NCBI GenBank assembly: GCA_046705545.1
Contig: JBJKQF010000203.1
Span: 1-16,030 of the forward strand
Direction of reading: 5' to 3'
Origin: JAMCXS01 sp046705545
GTDB taxonomy: Bacteria; Acidobacteriota; Terriglobia; UBA7540
Length of the DNA stretch: 16,030 bases
Shown here piece by piece: positions 1 through 9,364 of this stretch. The stretch's first letter is position 1; each line of letters begins with the position of its first letter. The translations under genes and the position numbers were made by a program. A model generated the notes under the pieces. The model was not told the DNA's origin. It made no database searches and worked only from the letters and a program-made list of their open reading frames with translations.

Positions 1-228
1 GGGAACCTGGATACCAGCCGGGACGCCCACCTCAAGCTGCAAATTCCTCTCAAAGACATCGGCTTGGCGGGCCACCCCAGCTACAAAGTCACCAAGCTGT
101 GGCCGGCAGGGGAAAGCAAAACCTGCACCGGGAAGGATCTGGCCGGTTTCCCTTGCACGGTTCGGGCGGACAAAACCCCCGGAGGAGGGCTCGTGGTTCT
201 CAAAATTGAGCCAGCCACTCCAGCCTGA
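1..228 (+). CDS. 3' end of a gene for a beta-rich C-terminal domain, possibly of a glycoside hydrolase
   Basis: The first reading frame is open from the window edge to a TGA at 226-228 and gives 75 residues. They alternate in a beta-strand pattern (LKLQIPLKDIGL, YKVTKLWPAGE, GGGLVVLKIEP). Such short beta-sandwich tails, with strands that describe a sugar-enzyme C-terminus, are common in glycoside hydrolases, and the next gene is a GH97 enzyme, so a carbohydrate-active protein is plausible. That function is inference from composition and neighbourhood. No catalytic residues are visible because the main part lies left of the window. Two cysteines (in KTCTG and FPCTV) could form a disulfide, which would fit an exported protein. 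The gene converges on the GH97 gene, leaving 52 bases between their stop codons. Confidence 0.6.
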   Translation, partial: GNLDTSRDAHLKLQIPLKDIGLAGHPSYKVTKLWPAGESKTCTGKDLAGFPCTVRADKTPGGGLVVLKIEPATPA

Positions 229-280
229 CAACGCCGTTCGTTTACCGAATCGGGGTAAAGATCACCGCAGCGCCTCCCCC

Positions 281-2323
281 CTATGCAAGGTGGAGATCGA
301 GGCTCTCGCCGCTTTTTACAGTCTTTTCGGTGATCTTGACACTGGTTGCCACGGTGTCGGCGTCCGGTCCGTCCGCAAAGATTTCCGCCCGGTAGGAACC
401 TTTTCCGAGAAAACTCAGCGGCACTTGCAGATCCCGCGCATCCCAGTTTGTCATACTGCCCAGGTACCAGTTGTTTCCGTGCTTGCGCGCGATGGTAACG
501 TAGCGGCCCGGGTAGCCATTCAGGACTTTCGTTTCATCCCACACGGTCGGCACCTTTTGCAGGAAGGCAAAGGACGGCTGTCCCGCATAAGCTTCAGGGT
601 CGTCCGAGACCATTTCGAGCGGCGCCAGGTACACCACGTACATCGCCAGCTGATGGGCGCGCGTTCCTTGCGCCATGGGCTGGATGAATCGCGGCTTGAA
701 CTGCGCCCGCGTAACGTTGCGGAATCCCCCGGGAGTAAAATCAAACGGGCCGGCCAGCAGCCGCGTAAAGGGCAGCGTCACGTCGTATCCGGGCGAAACG
801 CTGGTCTGGACTTTATCGTGTTCCATCCCCATCACCCCTTCCCGGTTCAGGACGTTCGGATAGGTCCGGCGCATTCCCGTGGGTTTATAAGCGCCGTGGA
901 AATACACCAGCAGATGATGTTTGGCACAAAGCTCCGCGACGCGATGATAGAAGGCCACCATCTTCTGGTCGTCGCGGTCCATCAAGTCAACCTTGATGCC
1001 GGCCGCTCCCCACTTTTCGTAGAGCGGGATCGCCACATCCATCTGTCGCATGAGCGGCGGCCAGTCCACCCAGATCAGGCACTTCACGCCTTTCTCCTTG
1101 GCGTAGTGAAGAACTTCCTGGATGTTGACGGTGGCGGACTGCTGGGTGATGTCAACCTCGCCGGGAGGATAATTTTCCTTCACGGAATGGTCGGGGCCTT
1201 TGTACCAGTAGTCACTGACTTCAATGTAGCGAAAGTGCGCCCGCGCGGCAAAATCGATGTAGTACTTAAACATCGCCGTGTTCACATTGTGAGGGAAAGC
1301 CCCGTGCCCTCCCCAAAATCCTGACCACCAGGGGAAGACCGCCTTGCCCGGCTTGATCCAGGAGGCGTCTTTGAGCGCGCAGGGCGGATTCAGGTTCAGG
1401 ATGATGTCATTGGATTCAAGCAGGCCGCCGGGCGTAGGATTGACCATCAGCACCCGCCAGGGCGTCTTCATCGGCGTGGAGCCGATGACGGCTTCGTCGG
1501 ATTTGCCGGGCAGAGGAGAAAGTTTGCTCATCAGCGCGTTGGAAACGCCCCGCACTCCGCCCACGTACATGCCAGCGTAGTTCACCAGATCGGCCTCTGA
1601 AAGCGCCACCCACGGCCCTTGCGGAACTTGAATCAGCAAAGGCAGCGGAACGATAGAGGTCGGCTTGATGTCGTTCAGGGGAAGGCAAGAATAATCGCTC
1701 TCGTAGGCGCTGGTGTACGACCGGATGTTCAGCGCATAAGCGTGATCCGGCTGCGCAAAGTAAAATCCCGTGTCCTCGGCTGAGAGCGTGAAGTGCTCCA
1801 GGCCCGGCTGGGAGGGGAGCCGGTAGCGGAAAGCGATGCCCGCATTGAAGGCGCGGAAAATCACGTCCACGCGCCGGTTGGGAGCCTGTTTCTCGCGCAG
1901 CTTCACTTCCAGCTGGTTGTAATGGTCGCGAACAATCCGCTGCGCCCCAAAAGGATTCTCCCAGGTGGAATCGTGCGAGCCGCGCGCTGTGCCCACAACT
2001 TCCAAGTTGTGGTCGAGCGGCTGGGCGTTCAGAAAGTCGAGCCCCAGCGGCGAATCCCTCAAAATGGCCTTCCCTCGATAGTCGACCCGGTAATACGCTC
2101 TCGCTCCCGCCAAATAGGGCCGCGGGTTGGCCTTCACCTCGAAAGTCACGGTCAGGTTGCCGTCCGGCGAGGAAAGCCGATAGGCGGCGGCAAAGCCCAT
2201 AGAAGGAATGAGCAGTAAGCTCGCGAGCAGCCCCAAAATGGCGGCCTTGCAGCAGCCCGCAGGCGCAAAAAAGTTATGGAAGTCAAATTTAAAGGCCGAG
2301 TGTTTCATCTTTCCATTACCCAT
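281..2323 (-). CDS. Secreted glycoside hydrolase family 97 enzyme (alpha-glucosidase/alpha-galactosidase type)
   Basis: The product is 680 residues, a normal length for GH97. The start at 2323 is chosen because AAGGAG lies 8 bases upstream; an in-frame extension to 2449 exists but has no such site. Residues 1-47 look like a signal peptide with a long basic start and a hydrophobic core (ILGLLASLLLIPSMGFA), so the enzyme is exported. Residues about 48-300 form the N-terminal beta-sandwich (YRLSSPDGNLTVTFEV, GIAFRYRLP). The TIM barrel follows (PWWSGFWGGHG, FRYIEVSDYWY, CLIWVDWPP, GIKVDLMDRDDQ, YPNVLNREGVMGMEHD), then a beta-sandwich end. Asp446 in GIKVDLMD sits where retaining members of the family have their nucleophile, and Glu495 and Glu501 in NREGVMGME are candidates for the other catalytic or calcium-binding acids. 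The family is secure; the substrate (alpha-glucoside or alpha-galactoside) is not. It converges on the sugar-enzyme-like fragment at 1-228. Confidence 0.92.
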   Translation of the reverse strand: MGNGKMKHSAFKFDFHNFFAPAGCCKAAILGLLASLLLIPSMGFAAAYRLSSPDGNLTVTFEVKANPRPYLAGARAYYRVDYRGKAILRDSPLGLDFLNAQPLDHNLEVVGTARGSHDSTWENPFGAQRIVRDHYNQLEVKLREKQAPNRRVDVIFRAFNAGIAFRYRLPSQPGLEHFTLSAEDTGFYFAQPDHAYALNIRSYTSAYESDYSCLPLNDIKPTSIVPLPLLIQVPQGPWVALSEADLVNYAGMYVGGVRGVSNALMSKLSPLPGKSDEAVIGSTPMKTPWRVLMVNPTPGGLLESNDIILNLNPPCALKDASWIKPGKAVFPWWSGFWGGHGAFPHNVNTAMFKYYIDFAARAHFRYIEVSDYWYKGPDHSVKENYPPGEVDITQQSATVNIQEVLHYAKEKGVKCLIWVDWPPLMRQMDVAIPLYEKWGAAGIKVDLMDRDDQKMVAFYHRVAELCAKHHLLVYFHGAYKPTGMRRTYPNVLNREGVMGMEHDKVQTSVSPGYDVTLPFTRLLAGPFDFTPGGFRNVTRAQFKPRFIQPMAQGTRAHQLAMYVVYLAPLEMVSDDPEAYAGQPSFAFLQKVPTVWDETKVLNGYPGRYVTIARKHGNNWYLGSMTNWDARDLQVPLSFLGKGSYRAEIFADGPDADTVATSVKITEKTVKSGESLDLHLA

Positions 2324-2742
2324 CAGGCTCTCCTTGGCTCCAGCGGATTGCTGGAGATCAAAGGTTATTAAGAGATGCCACAGCGTTAGCGCCCCACCTC
2401 GCGCCGGCGAAGCCCCAGCCGAATTTTCGTTTCGACCGAACCGTACCATACACTCATCCGCCGGTTAGTGCAATTGCCGCTTGCGCTTTTAGGTTTCCAC
2501 TCGGAATATCGACAAATCCGCGGTTGACACTCGGGCTGTGGGCTGATTCGTGCTAGACTTCTCTGCAGGATTGTCACTCTGAGTCGGCGTCAAAAAGAGC
2601 GGCTGGAGATGTAGCGGCGACTAAAGTTTGCTGCCGCGTCTTTGACTCCGGCGCAGGGCGCAGAAAAGAATCCAAAGCTGTGCTGTATTGCAACCGGCGT
2701 GCCTCGGGCCGTACGCCGGACACCTCATTTTGGAGAGATGGC
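2324..2742. other. Divergent intergenic region between the GH97 and peroxiredoxin genes
   Basis: No convincing gene was found in these 419 bases. The region must hold the promoters of both divergent genes. Both Shine-Dalgarno sites are clear: AAGGAG before the GH97 start at 2323 (minus strand) and GGAG at 2732-2735 before the peroxiredoxin start at 2743. An in-frame open extension of the GH97 gene reaches 2449 but lacks protein-like character. Confidence 0.6.
2524..2559 (+). promoter_or_regulatory. Weak candidate promoter for the peroxiredoxin gene
   Basis: A perfect TTGACA (2524-2529) is followed by TGCTAGACT (2551-2559), which looks like an extended -10 (TGn then TAGACT). The gap between them is 24 bases, too long for an ordinary sigma-70 pair, so only one of the two may be used. 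It would give a leader of about 180 bases before the start at 2743. Confidence 0.25.
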
Positions 2743-3198
2743 ATGGGATTGATTATCGGAGAACGTGCTCCGGATTTTGAGTTGGCAGATCACATGGGAC
2801 GGCTGGTCCGGCTCTGGGATTTCATCGGCAAGAGCTACGTGGTGCTCGTCTTCTATGTCTATGCGGACACCCCGGGCTGCGCGCGGGAACTCCGGTCCTA
2901 CCAGGCGAGTCTTCCCGACTTTGATAAATGGGGAGCTCGAGTTCTGGGGATCAGCGTCAACAAGCGTTCCGCGAACTTCGGCTTTGCTCAAAAACTCGGA
3001 ATCACATTTCCCCTTCTCTGCGATGAGGAGAAAAAAGTCTCCAAGCAATATGGAGTTCTCGGCTTTTTTCCCCGCGTAGCCCGTCGCACCACTTTCGTCA
3101 TCGACCACGCGGGCGCGATCCGGCACATCAGCTACGGACAGGAGGCTGCCACGCCCGCCTACGTTCTCGACGCCTTTAAGTCACGCTTCCCTTCTTGA
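2743..3198 (+). CDS. Peroxiredoxin of the AhpC/TSA (Bcp-like) family
   Basis: The 151-residue product has the thioredoxin-fold layout of Bcp/PrxQ proteins, which reduce hydroperoxides in the cytoplasm. Seen in order are GERAPDFELAD near residue 7, the hydrophobic strand SYVVLVFYVY, the peroxidatic motif ADTPGC with Cys46, FPLLCDEEKKVSKQYGV around residue 90, and the Arg-containing strand RRTTFVIDHAG near 115. The start at 2743 is set by GGAG seven bases upstream and by the family's usual N-terminus. Two points are unusual. The proline of the PxxxTxxC active-site motif is Val39, and the resolving cysteine that classical Bcp carries five residues after the peroxidatic one is absent. Cys93 (LLCD) is the only other cysteine, so the enzyme is either one-Cys or uses Cys93. 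It converges on the UPF0182 gene across a hairpin. Confidence 0.9.
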   Translation: MGLIIGERAPDFELADHMGRLVRLWDFIGKSYVVLVFYVYADTPGCARELRSYQASLPDFDKWGARVLGISVNKRSANFGFAQKLGITFPLLCDEEKKVSKQYGVLGFFPRVARRTTFVIDHAGAIRHISYGQEAATPAYVLDAFKSRFPS

Positions 3199-3251
3199 AC
3201 AGGACCCGCGCAATCTTGCGGAAAGGGTTTGTGTGGGCGTGGTCTTAAGGA

Positions 3252-3275
3252 GCTGAGGCCGCTCCCGGCCTCAGC
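3252..3275. terminator. Perfect GC-rich hairpin between two convergent genes
   Basis: GCTGAGGCCG (3252-3261) and CGGCCTCAGC (3266-3275) form a perfect 10-base-pair stem with a CTCC loop, in the gap between the stop codons of the peroxiredoxin (+) and UPF0182 (-) genes. This is the expected place for a shared terminator. A run of six A follows on the + strand, so the T run lies on the wrong side for either gene; a fully intrinsic mechanism is therefore doubtful. Confidence 0.5.
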
Positions 3276-3375
3276 AAAAAAGCGCTGGAAAATCGGAGTT
3301 TTCTCTCTCCCGGAATCCCCGGTCAGCAAAAGCACCTCTCTCGGCGCTTGAAGCCCGTGCCGGCGCAGACCGCTG

Positions 3376-6156
3376 CTACTTTTGCTGTGCTGCCAGTTTG
3401 TTCAGAACTTCCCCGAGCTTCTTGATCTCATTGCCGTAGCCCGCCCAATCTCCCTGCCGCTGCAATTGCAGGGCGCGCTGATAATGCTGGTTGGCTTCCC
3501 GCGTAAGCTGCTGGAACTGCGGGGAGAAGGAAGTTGGCGCGGCAGGCGCCGCTCCTTTGACCGGCTTGATGAGCTTTTCACCTTTGACGTTAGGCTTCAG
3601 GGTAGGCAACGGCTGGGCCAGTTGGGTGGAGATATTGGCGCTGAAGATCTGGCTAAGGGCGTCATCGAGCGTATCCTGCATGACCACCTGGTCGCCGTAA
3701 GCCACGATGACCTTGCTCAGTTGCGGCAGGCCGCCAGCGGCCTGCGCCGTCAAGTAGAGCGGTTCGACGTAAAGAAGGGAGTTTTTGACCGGAATCACCA
3801 GTTGCAAGCCGCGAATCACGCGCGACCCGCCCTGGTTCCACAAGCTGAGTTGGGCGGAGATCGTCGGGCTCTGGTCAATTCGCGACTCGATTTGCTGCGG
3901 GCCGTAAACCAGTTTCTGCTTGGGGAACGTGAAGACCGCAACCTGGCCGTAATTGGGGGCGTCGCAGCGGGCGGCCATCCAGGCAATCATGTTCTGCTTG
4001 CGGGCGGGCGTGAAGGGGGTCATCAAGACGAATTCTTCCTTCTTGCTGACGCCCGCGAGTTTCAAGATGGTGTAGTAGGGTAGCATCGGCGTGCTGGCGC
4101 CGCTCGCGTTCGAGCTGGCCACCACCCAAACGTCCTCTTTGTTGTAAAAGACCCGCGGGTCCGTCATGTGGAACACCGCGTACTTGGCCGCCTGAATCTC
4201 GAAATATTCTTCGGGATAGCGGATATGCGCTTGCAGACGCGCGGGCATCGCGCTGAGCGGCTGAAAAACACCGGGAAACATGCGCGAGTAGACCTGAATA
4301 ATGGGATCGGTCGGATCGCTGATGTAGTAGGTAACCTTTCCGGTGTAAGCGTTGATGGTGACCTTGACCGAGTTCCGGATGTAGTTGCCCATCTGGCTGG
4401 TCGGCTCGGAGTAAGGGTAGCGGTCCGACGTGGTGTAGCCGTCCAACATCCAGTAAAGCGCTCCGTTCTTGCCGACCACCATATAGGGGTCAGGATCGAA
4501 CTGGAGAAAAGGCGTCAGGCGCTCGACGCGATTGAGAATCTGGCGGTAAATCATGATGCGGCTCGCAGGGCCAATGTCGGTGGAGAACAGGATGTTCTTC
4601 TGGCCGAAGTCGAGCGTGAATAGAAGCCGCCGCCAGATATTTTTTACCGGAATGCCGCCGTCGCCGGTATAGGTGGTGTAAACGTCCTTGTTGCCGGCAG
4701 GATAATCAAAATTTGGCTCCTTCGACTTCACAATGCAATAACCGTTGTCCGCCTCACCGTAGTAAATCTGCGGCTGGGTGATGTTGAGAGACGAGGCGGA
4801 AGAAGTGGGAGGAAAATTCTTGATAAGGAACGTCGGCATGCCGTCCGGCGTATATTCGGCTACCGGGCTCATGCACAGGCCGTAGCCGTGCGTGTAAATC
4901 AGGTGTTTGTTCACCCAGGTTTGGCTGGGCAGGCTGGAGGTTACGAGTTCCCTGGGTGAGAGCAGCACTTGGCGGTACTTGCCGTCAATCATGTAGCGGT
5001 CGCTCTGCACCGATTGAAAATCGTAATACGTGCGGATGGACTGGAGCTGATCGTAAGTCGTCAGGAGCGGCCGGTGGTCCCATAACCGAATGTTCCGCAT
5101 CGTGGCTGAGTTGGCCTCAATATCCTGGGGGGTGAGGTCGTTCGAGGGTGGAAAATGGAATTCCGTAAAATGGTCCAGGTCGTAAGCCTGCCGTGTAAAC
5201 TTGATGGCGTTGACAATGTATGGCTTCTCCGTGCGGAACTCGTCCGGCGTCACCACAAAGTGCTGGATGATTCCCGGATAAACGTTCACGCCCACCACCG
5301 CCACCACAAAGAGGGTCAGCAAGCTCCAGACGGCCGGACGCGTGGTTCCCCGCACCGTCCCGGCAATAAACGCCACGGCCGTAATCAGGCAGAGCACCAG
5401 CATAATTTTCAGGACGGGCAGCGTGGCATGAATGTCGGCATAGCCGGCGCCATAAATCAGTCCCCGCGAGGAATAAAGCAGGTTGTACTCCGCCAGCCGC
5501 GTCCGGTACGCCAGCAGGATAAAAAGTAGCCCTCCCAGCGCCATCAGGTGCGCGCGCGCCGTGGGCGCAACGGAAGGTCCGCGCGGCGTCACGGAAACTC
5601 CGCCCTCCAGCAGATAAACTACCCCCGCGCTCAGCAGGCAGGCCAGCACGATCACCAGGGCCAGGTGATAAAGAAACCAGATATAGGAAAGATGGAATAG
5701 ATAGAAGCCCAAATCGATGTGGAAAATGGGATCGGCCTGGTGCATGGGCACGGCGTTCTTGGAGAGCAGATAATCCTGCCAGTGGAACGTCGCCCACTGC
5801 CCCACGGCATAGCCCACCAGCAAAACGGCCACCCATACCAGCCACCGGAAGGCCTCGGCAAAGCGCTCGATTCCCGGCAGTTCAATGGTGTCGTGGAAGA
5901 CGCGGTAGCCGTAGCGCGAAGAGATGGAGCGCGCCACCAGAACATTCAACCCCACCAGGACGATGAAGCCGATGCCCGCCATCCCACTCAAGCCGATCTG
6001 AGCGAGCAGAATGTTTTTATAAAGGACCAGATAGTGTTGGGTTCCAAACCAGAGCCAGTCCACCAACAGATTGACGCCGTCGGAAAACAGCGGCGCCACC
6101 ACTAGAATAAATAAGACGGCTGCGACAATCAGGCGTTGAACGCGGTCTTGTTTCAA
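3376..6156 (-). CDS. UPF0182 family large integral membrane protein
   Basis: The 926-residue product matches the UPF0182 (COG1615) family in length and layout; its biochemical role is unknown. Membrane segments are visible at about residues 8-24, 49-74, 103-122, 150-183, 203-217, 247-267 and 276-293. A large domain that would lie outside the membrane follows from about residue 300 (FHFPPSNDLTPQDIEAN, NIRLWDHRPLL, WVNKHLIYTHGYGLCMSPV, GEADNGYCIVKS), all typical family blocks. A Gln/Ala/Pro-rich linker near 860-885 leads to a helical tail (NQHYQRALQLQRQGDWAGYGNEI written here only in part: HYQRALQLQRQGDW). The start codon is TTG at 6156, supported by GGAG seven bases upstream and by the family-like beginning KQDRVQRLIVAAVL. 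It stands alone, facing a long gap upstream. Confidence 0.93.
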   Translation of the reverse strand: MKQDRVQRLIVAAVLFILVVAPLFSDGVNLLVDWLWFGTQHYLVLYKNILLAQIGLSGMAGIGFIVLVGLNVLVARSISSRYGYRVFHDTIELPGIERFAEAFRWLVWVAVLLVGYAVGQWATFHWQDYLLSKNAVPMHQADPIFHIDLGFYLFHLSYIWFLYHLALVIVLACLLSAGVVYLLEGGVSVTPRGPSVAPTARAHLMALGGLLFILLAYRTRLAEYNLLYSSRGLIYGAGYADIHATLPVLKIMLVLCLITAVAFIAGTVRGTTRPAVWSLLTLFVVAVVGVNVYPGIIQHFVVTPDEFRTEKPYIVNAIKFTRQAYDLDHFTEFHFPPSNDLTPQDIEANSATMRNIRLWDHRPLLTTYDQLQSIRTYYDFQSVQSDRYMIDGKYRQVLLSPRELVTSSLPSQTWVNKHLIYTHGYGLCMSPVAEYTPDGMPTFLIKNFPPTSSASSLNITQPQIYYGEADNGYCIVKSKEPNFDYPAGNKDVYTTYTGDGGIPVKNIWRRLLFTLDFGQKNILFSTDIGPASRIMIYRQILNRVERLTPFLQFDPDPYMVVGKNGALYWMLDGYTTSDRYPYSEPTSQMGNYIRNSVKVTINAYTGKVTYYISDPTDPIIQVYSRMFPGVFQPLSAMPARLQAHIRYPEEYFEIQAAKYAVFHMTDPRVFYNKEDVWVVASSNASGASTPMLPYYTILKLAGVSKKEEFVLMTPFTPARKQNMIAWMAARCDAPNYGQVAVFTFPKQKLVYGPQQIESRIDQSPTISAQLSLWNQGGSRVIRGLQLVIPVKNSLLYVEPLYLTAQAAGGLPQLSKVIVAYGDQVVMQDTLDDALSQIFSANISTQLAQPLPTLKPNVKGEKLIKPVKGAAPAAPTSFSPQFQQLTREANQHYQRALQLQRQGDWAGYGNEIKKLGEVLNKLAAQQK

Positions 6157-6291
6157 GGCAATTCTCCGCCGATATCTTCACACACCCGGGCGGCCGTGTC
6201 AAAAAGGTTGACGTTTTTTTGGGCCCCCTCTGTGCCCCCGGTGGGCGGCCGCTCAGGCTGAAGAGGGCTCGTTTTTCGATGGCAGCGGGGC

Positions 6292-6534
6292 TTGCTTGGC
6301 GCCGGCGCCGGAAAATCCCGCAAATCGCAGCGGCCATTTCCTCTTTGGTTACCCGTACAGACGGAGAAACCCCGCACCCCCAAACCAGCGAAAAAAGCCC
6401 GGAAAAGCTTGCATCGCATGGTAAAATCCGGCCAAGTCTGGGGACCGTTGCTTGGACCGGCCATCGGCGCCTCTGCCGCGGGCCGTCTGGAAGACCTTCA
6501 CGCCAGCGGCTCCACTGAGATCCTAGGTTGGTGA
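6292..6534 (+). CDS. Possible small basic protein (uncertain)
   Basis: An 80-codon frame starts at TTG 6292, with an alternative ATG at 6418 giving 39 residues. The product is Lys/Pro/Ala-rich in its middle (PRTPKPAKKARKSLHRMVKS) and then GPLLGPAIGASAAGRLEDL. Codons in the second half favour G or C in the third position, as the real genes here do. A hairpin lies 12 bases after its stop. Against it: no good ribosome-binding site precedes either start and no family is recognised. It could equally be chance. Confidence 0.2.
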   Translation: MLGAGAGKSRKSQRPFPLWLPVQTEKPRTPKPAKKARKSLHRMVKSGQVWGPLLGPAIGASAAGRLEDLHASGSTEILGW

Positions 6535-6546
6535 AATGAGCTACTC

Positions 6547-6569
6547 GGAGGGAACGCTTTTGTCCCTCC
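6547..6569. terminator. Seven-base-pair hairpin after the possible small gene
   Basis: GGAGGGA (6547-6553) pairs perfectly with TCCCTCC (6563-6569) around a nine-base loop that contains TTTT. It follows the stop of the 6292-6534 frame by 12 bases. There is no T run after the stem, so it may be a leader structure of the lipoprotein transcript instead. Confidence 0.3.
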
Positions 6570-6736
6570 TGCAAGACAGCGCCGCATACTTGTGTGTCGT
6601 GCTGGCTGGCACAAACCTTGCAGCTTGGCTGGACGGTGGATGCTGAAGCGGGCAGGGCTCAAGATCAAAATCTTTCTGCTAGAGGAACCGTGGGTAAGCG
6701 TTGTTCCCGCAGTTCTCAATACAAAGGAGACGATCA

Positions 6737-7456
6737 ATGAATTTCTCGTTGGCTTCCAGATTTGCACGGGTTGCGGTGATCTTCGGGCTTGGGCTGCTCC
6801 TTGTGGCTTGCAGTTCCCAGCTGAATGGCAGATACAGGAATCGTTCCGGCAGTTTCGGGGTTGAGTTCAACTCCGGCAAGGCTTTCGTCAGCATACCCGG
6901 CGCAAGGGTGCCGGCGTCTTACAAAGTGGACGGCAAGAAAGTCATTCTCCAAAACAATCGCATGGGTGTCTTGATTCTCGCTCGCAATCAAGACGGAACT
7001 CTAACCGGTCCCTATCCAGCGGGAGTGCTCAGGAAAGTTGGGGCGAACTCCGCTGCTTTCACGCCCGCGTCGTACGGCCAGGGCGAGGAGTCTGACGCAG
7101 CCGCCGGGGGCCTGATCGCCCTTCTGGGAGGTTCCATTCTTTTTGTCGTCTTCATCATCGTGGCGATTTACGTCTATTTCGCCGTCGCCATCTCGACCAT
7201 CGCCAAGAAGACAAACCATGAAAATCGCTGGATGGCCTGGGTTCCCATCCTCAACGTGATCTTATTGTTGAACATTGCCAGCCGGCCGGTTTGGTGGATC
7301 CTGCTCTGCCTGATTCCCTTTGTCAACATCGTCATCATGGTCATCATCTGGATGGGCGTGGCGAAAGCCCGCAACAAGCCGGACTGGTGGGGCGTGCTGA
7401 TCATTGTCCCCATCATCAATTTCATCTTGCCCGGTGTTCTTGCTTTTACCGACTAG
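6737..7456 (+). CDS. Lipoprotein with C-terminal DUF5684-like membrane domain
   Basis: The 239-residue product starts at ATG 6737, seven bases after AAGGAG; an upstream in-frame start at 6701 would put residues before the signal peptide. The N-terminus is a lipoprotein signal with lipobox LVAC at Cys25. Residues 26-105 form a small beta-rich domain (GRYRNRSGSFGVEFNSGKAF, GKKVILQNN). A linker leads to membrane segments at about 126-150, 167-180, 186-208 and 217-236. The pattern IAKKTNHENRWMAWVPILN then RPVWWILLCLIPFVNIVI and AKARNKPDWWGVLIIVP matches my recollection of DUF5684, a membrane domain of unknown role. Because both a lipid anchor and several helices are predicted, the beta domain probably lies outside the cytoplasmic membrane, tethered at both ends. 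The function is unknown. Confidence 0.8.
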   Translation: MNFSLASRFARVAVIFGLGLLLVACSSQLNGRYRNRSGSFGVEFNSGKAFVSIPGARVPASYKVDGKKVILQNNRMGVLILARNQDGTLTGPYPAGVLRKVGANSAAFTPASYGQGEESDAAAGGLIALLGGSILFVVFIIVAIYVYFAVAISTIAKKTNHENRWMAWVPILNVILLLNIASRPVWWILLCLIPFVNIVIMVIIWMGVAKARNKPDWWGVLIIVPIINFILPGVLAFTD

Positions 7457-7471
7457 ACTCTTGTCGCAGCG

Positions 7472-7508
7472 GGACGGCCCGGCTTCGCTCTCTTGCCGGG
7501 CCTTGTCC
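7472..7508. terminator. Bulged GC-rich hairpin between convergent lipoprotein and cimA genes
   Basis: GGACGGCCCGGC (7472-7483) pairs with GCCGGGCCTTGTCC (7495-7508), giving 12 pairs interrupted by a two-base TT bulge, with an 11-base loop. It sits 15 bases after the lipoprotein stop and about 50 bases after the cimA stop on the other strand, a natural place for a shared terminator. No T run follows on either strand. Confidence 0.4.
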
Positions 7509-7560
7509 GCCGGAGCGGCGGTTCTGATCTGGGGGTTTATAAGGAAGAAGTGCAACGGGG

Positions 7561-9162
<1,602 letters not shown>

Positions 9163-9288
9163 GATGTCACTTGAGCCCTTATTTCCGGGGGTCTTATCAG
9201 GATGAACCAAGCGCTCCGGGAAGTCAAACCCGCTCCGCCCGCAGCCGCTCCAAGCCTGCCCGCGGCGGCCGCCAAGCCCCGGTTTTCC

Positions 9289-9317
9289 TTGACACTCAGG
9301 GCCGTTATGGGTATAGT
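9289..9317 (+). promoter_or_regulatory. Consensus sigma-70 promoter of the NALKHGL-motif gene
   Basis: TTGACA (9289-9294), then exactly 17 bases, then TATAGT (9312-9317). An overlapping TATAAT at 9317-9322 offers a second -10 at poorer spacing. The predicted start of transcription is near 9324, about 40 bases before the ATG at 9365. This is the closest match to consensus found in the window. Confidence 0.75.
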
Positions 9318-9364
9318 ATAATAGCCTATTGTATGGACGCCCCGAGCCCGCAAAGGAACCTCGT

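Larger units (their letters stand above)
6157..6736. other. 580-base divergent intergenic region with a possible small gene and a hairpin
   Basis: This stretch separates the start of the UPF0182 gene (-) from the lipoprotein gene (+). No known gene was recognised. It contains a + strand reading frame of 80 codons (6292-6534), followed by a hairpin at 6547-6569. No consensus promoter was found for either flanking gene. The Shine-Dalgarno AAAGGAG (6723-6729) belongs to the lipoprotein gene. Confidence 0.6.

Noticed and set aside
241..259. Short inverted repeat TTTACC/GGTAAA between the first two convergent genes
   Set aside because: Only six pairs with a seven-base loop and no T run; too weak to call a terminator.
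206..1324. Long + strand reading frame opposite the GH97 gene
   Set aside because: It is antisense to a gene with clear family motifs, has no ribosome site and a product without recognisable domains; such frames are common in GC-rich DNA.
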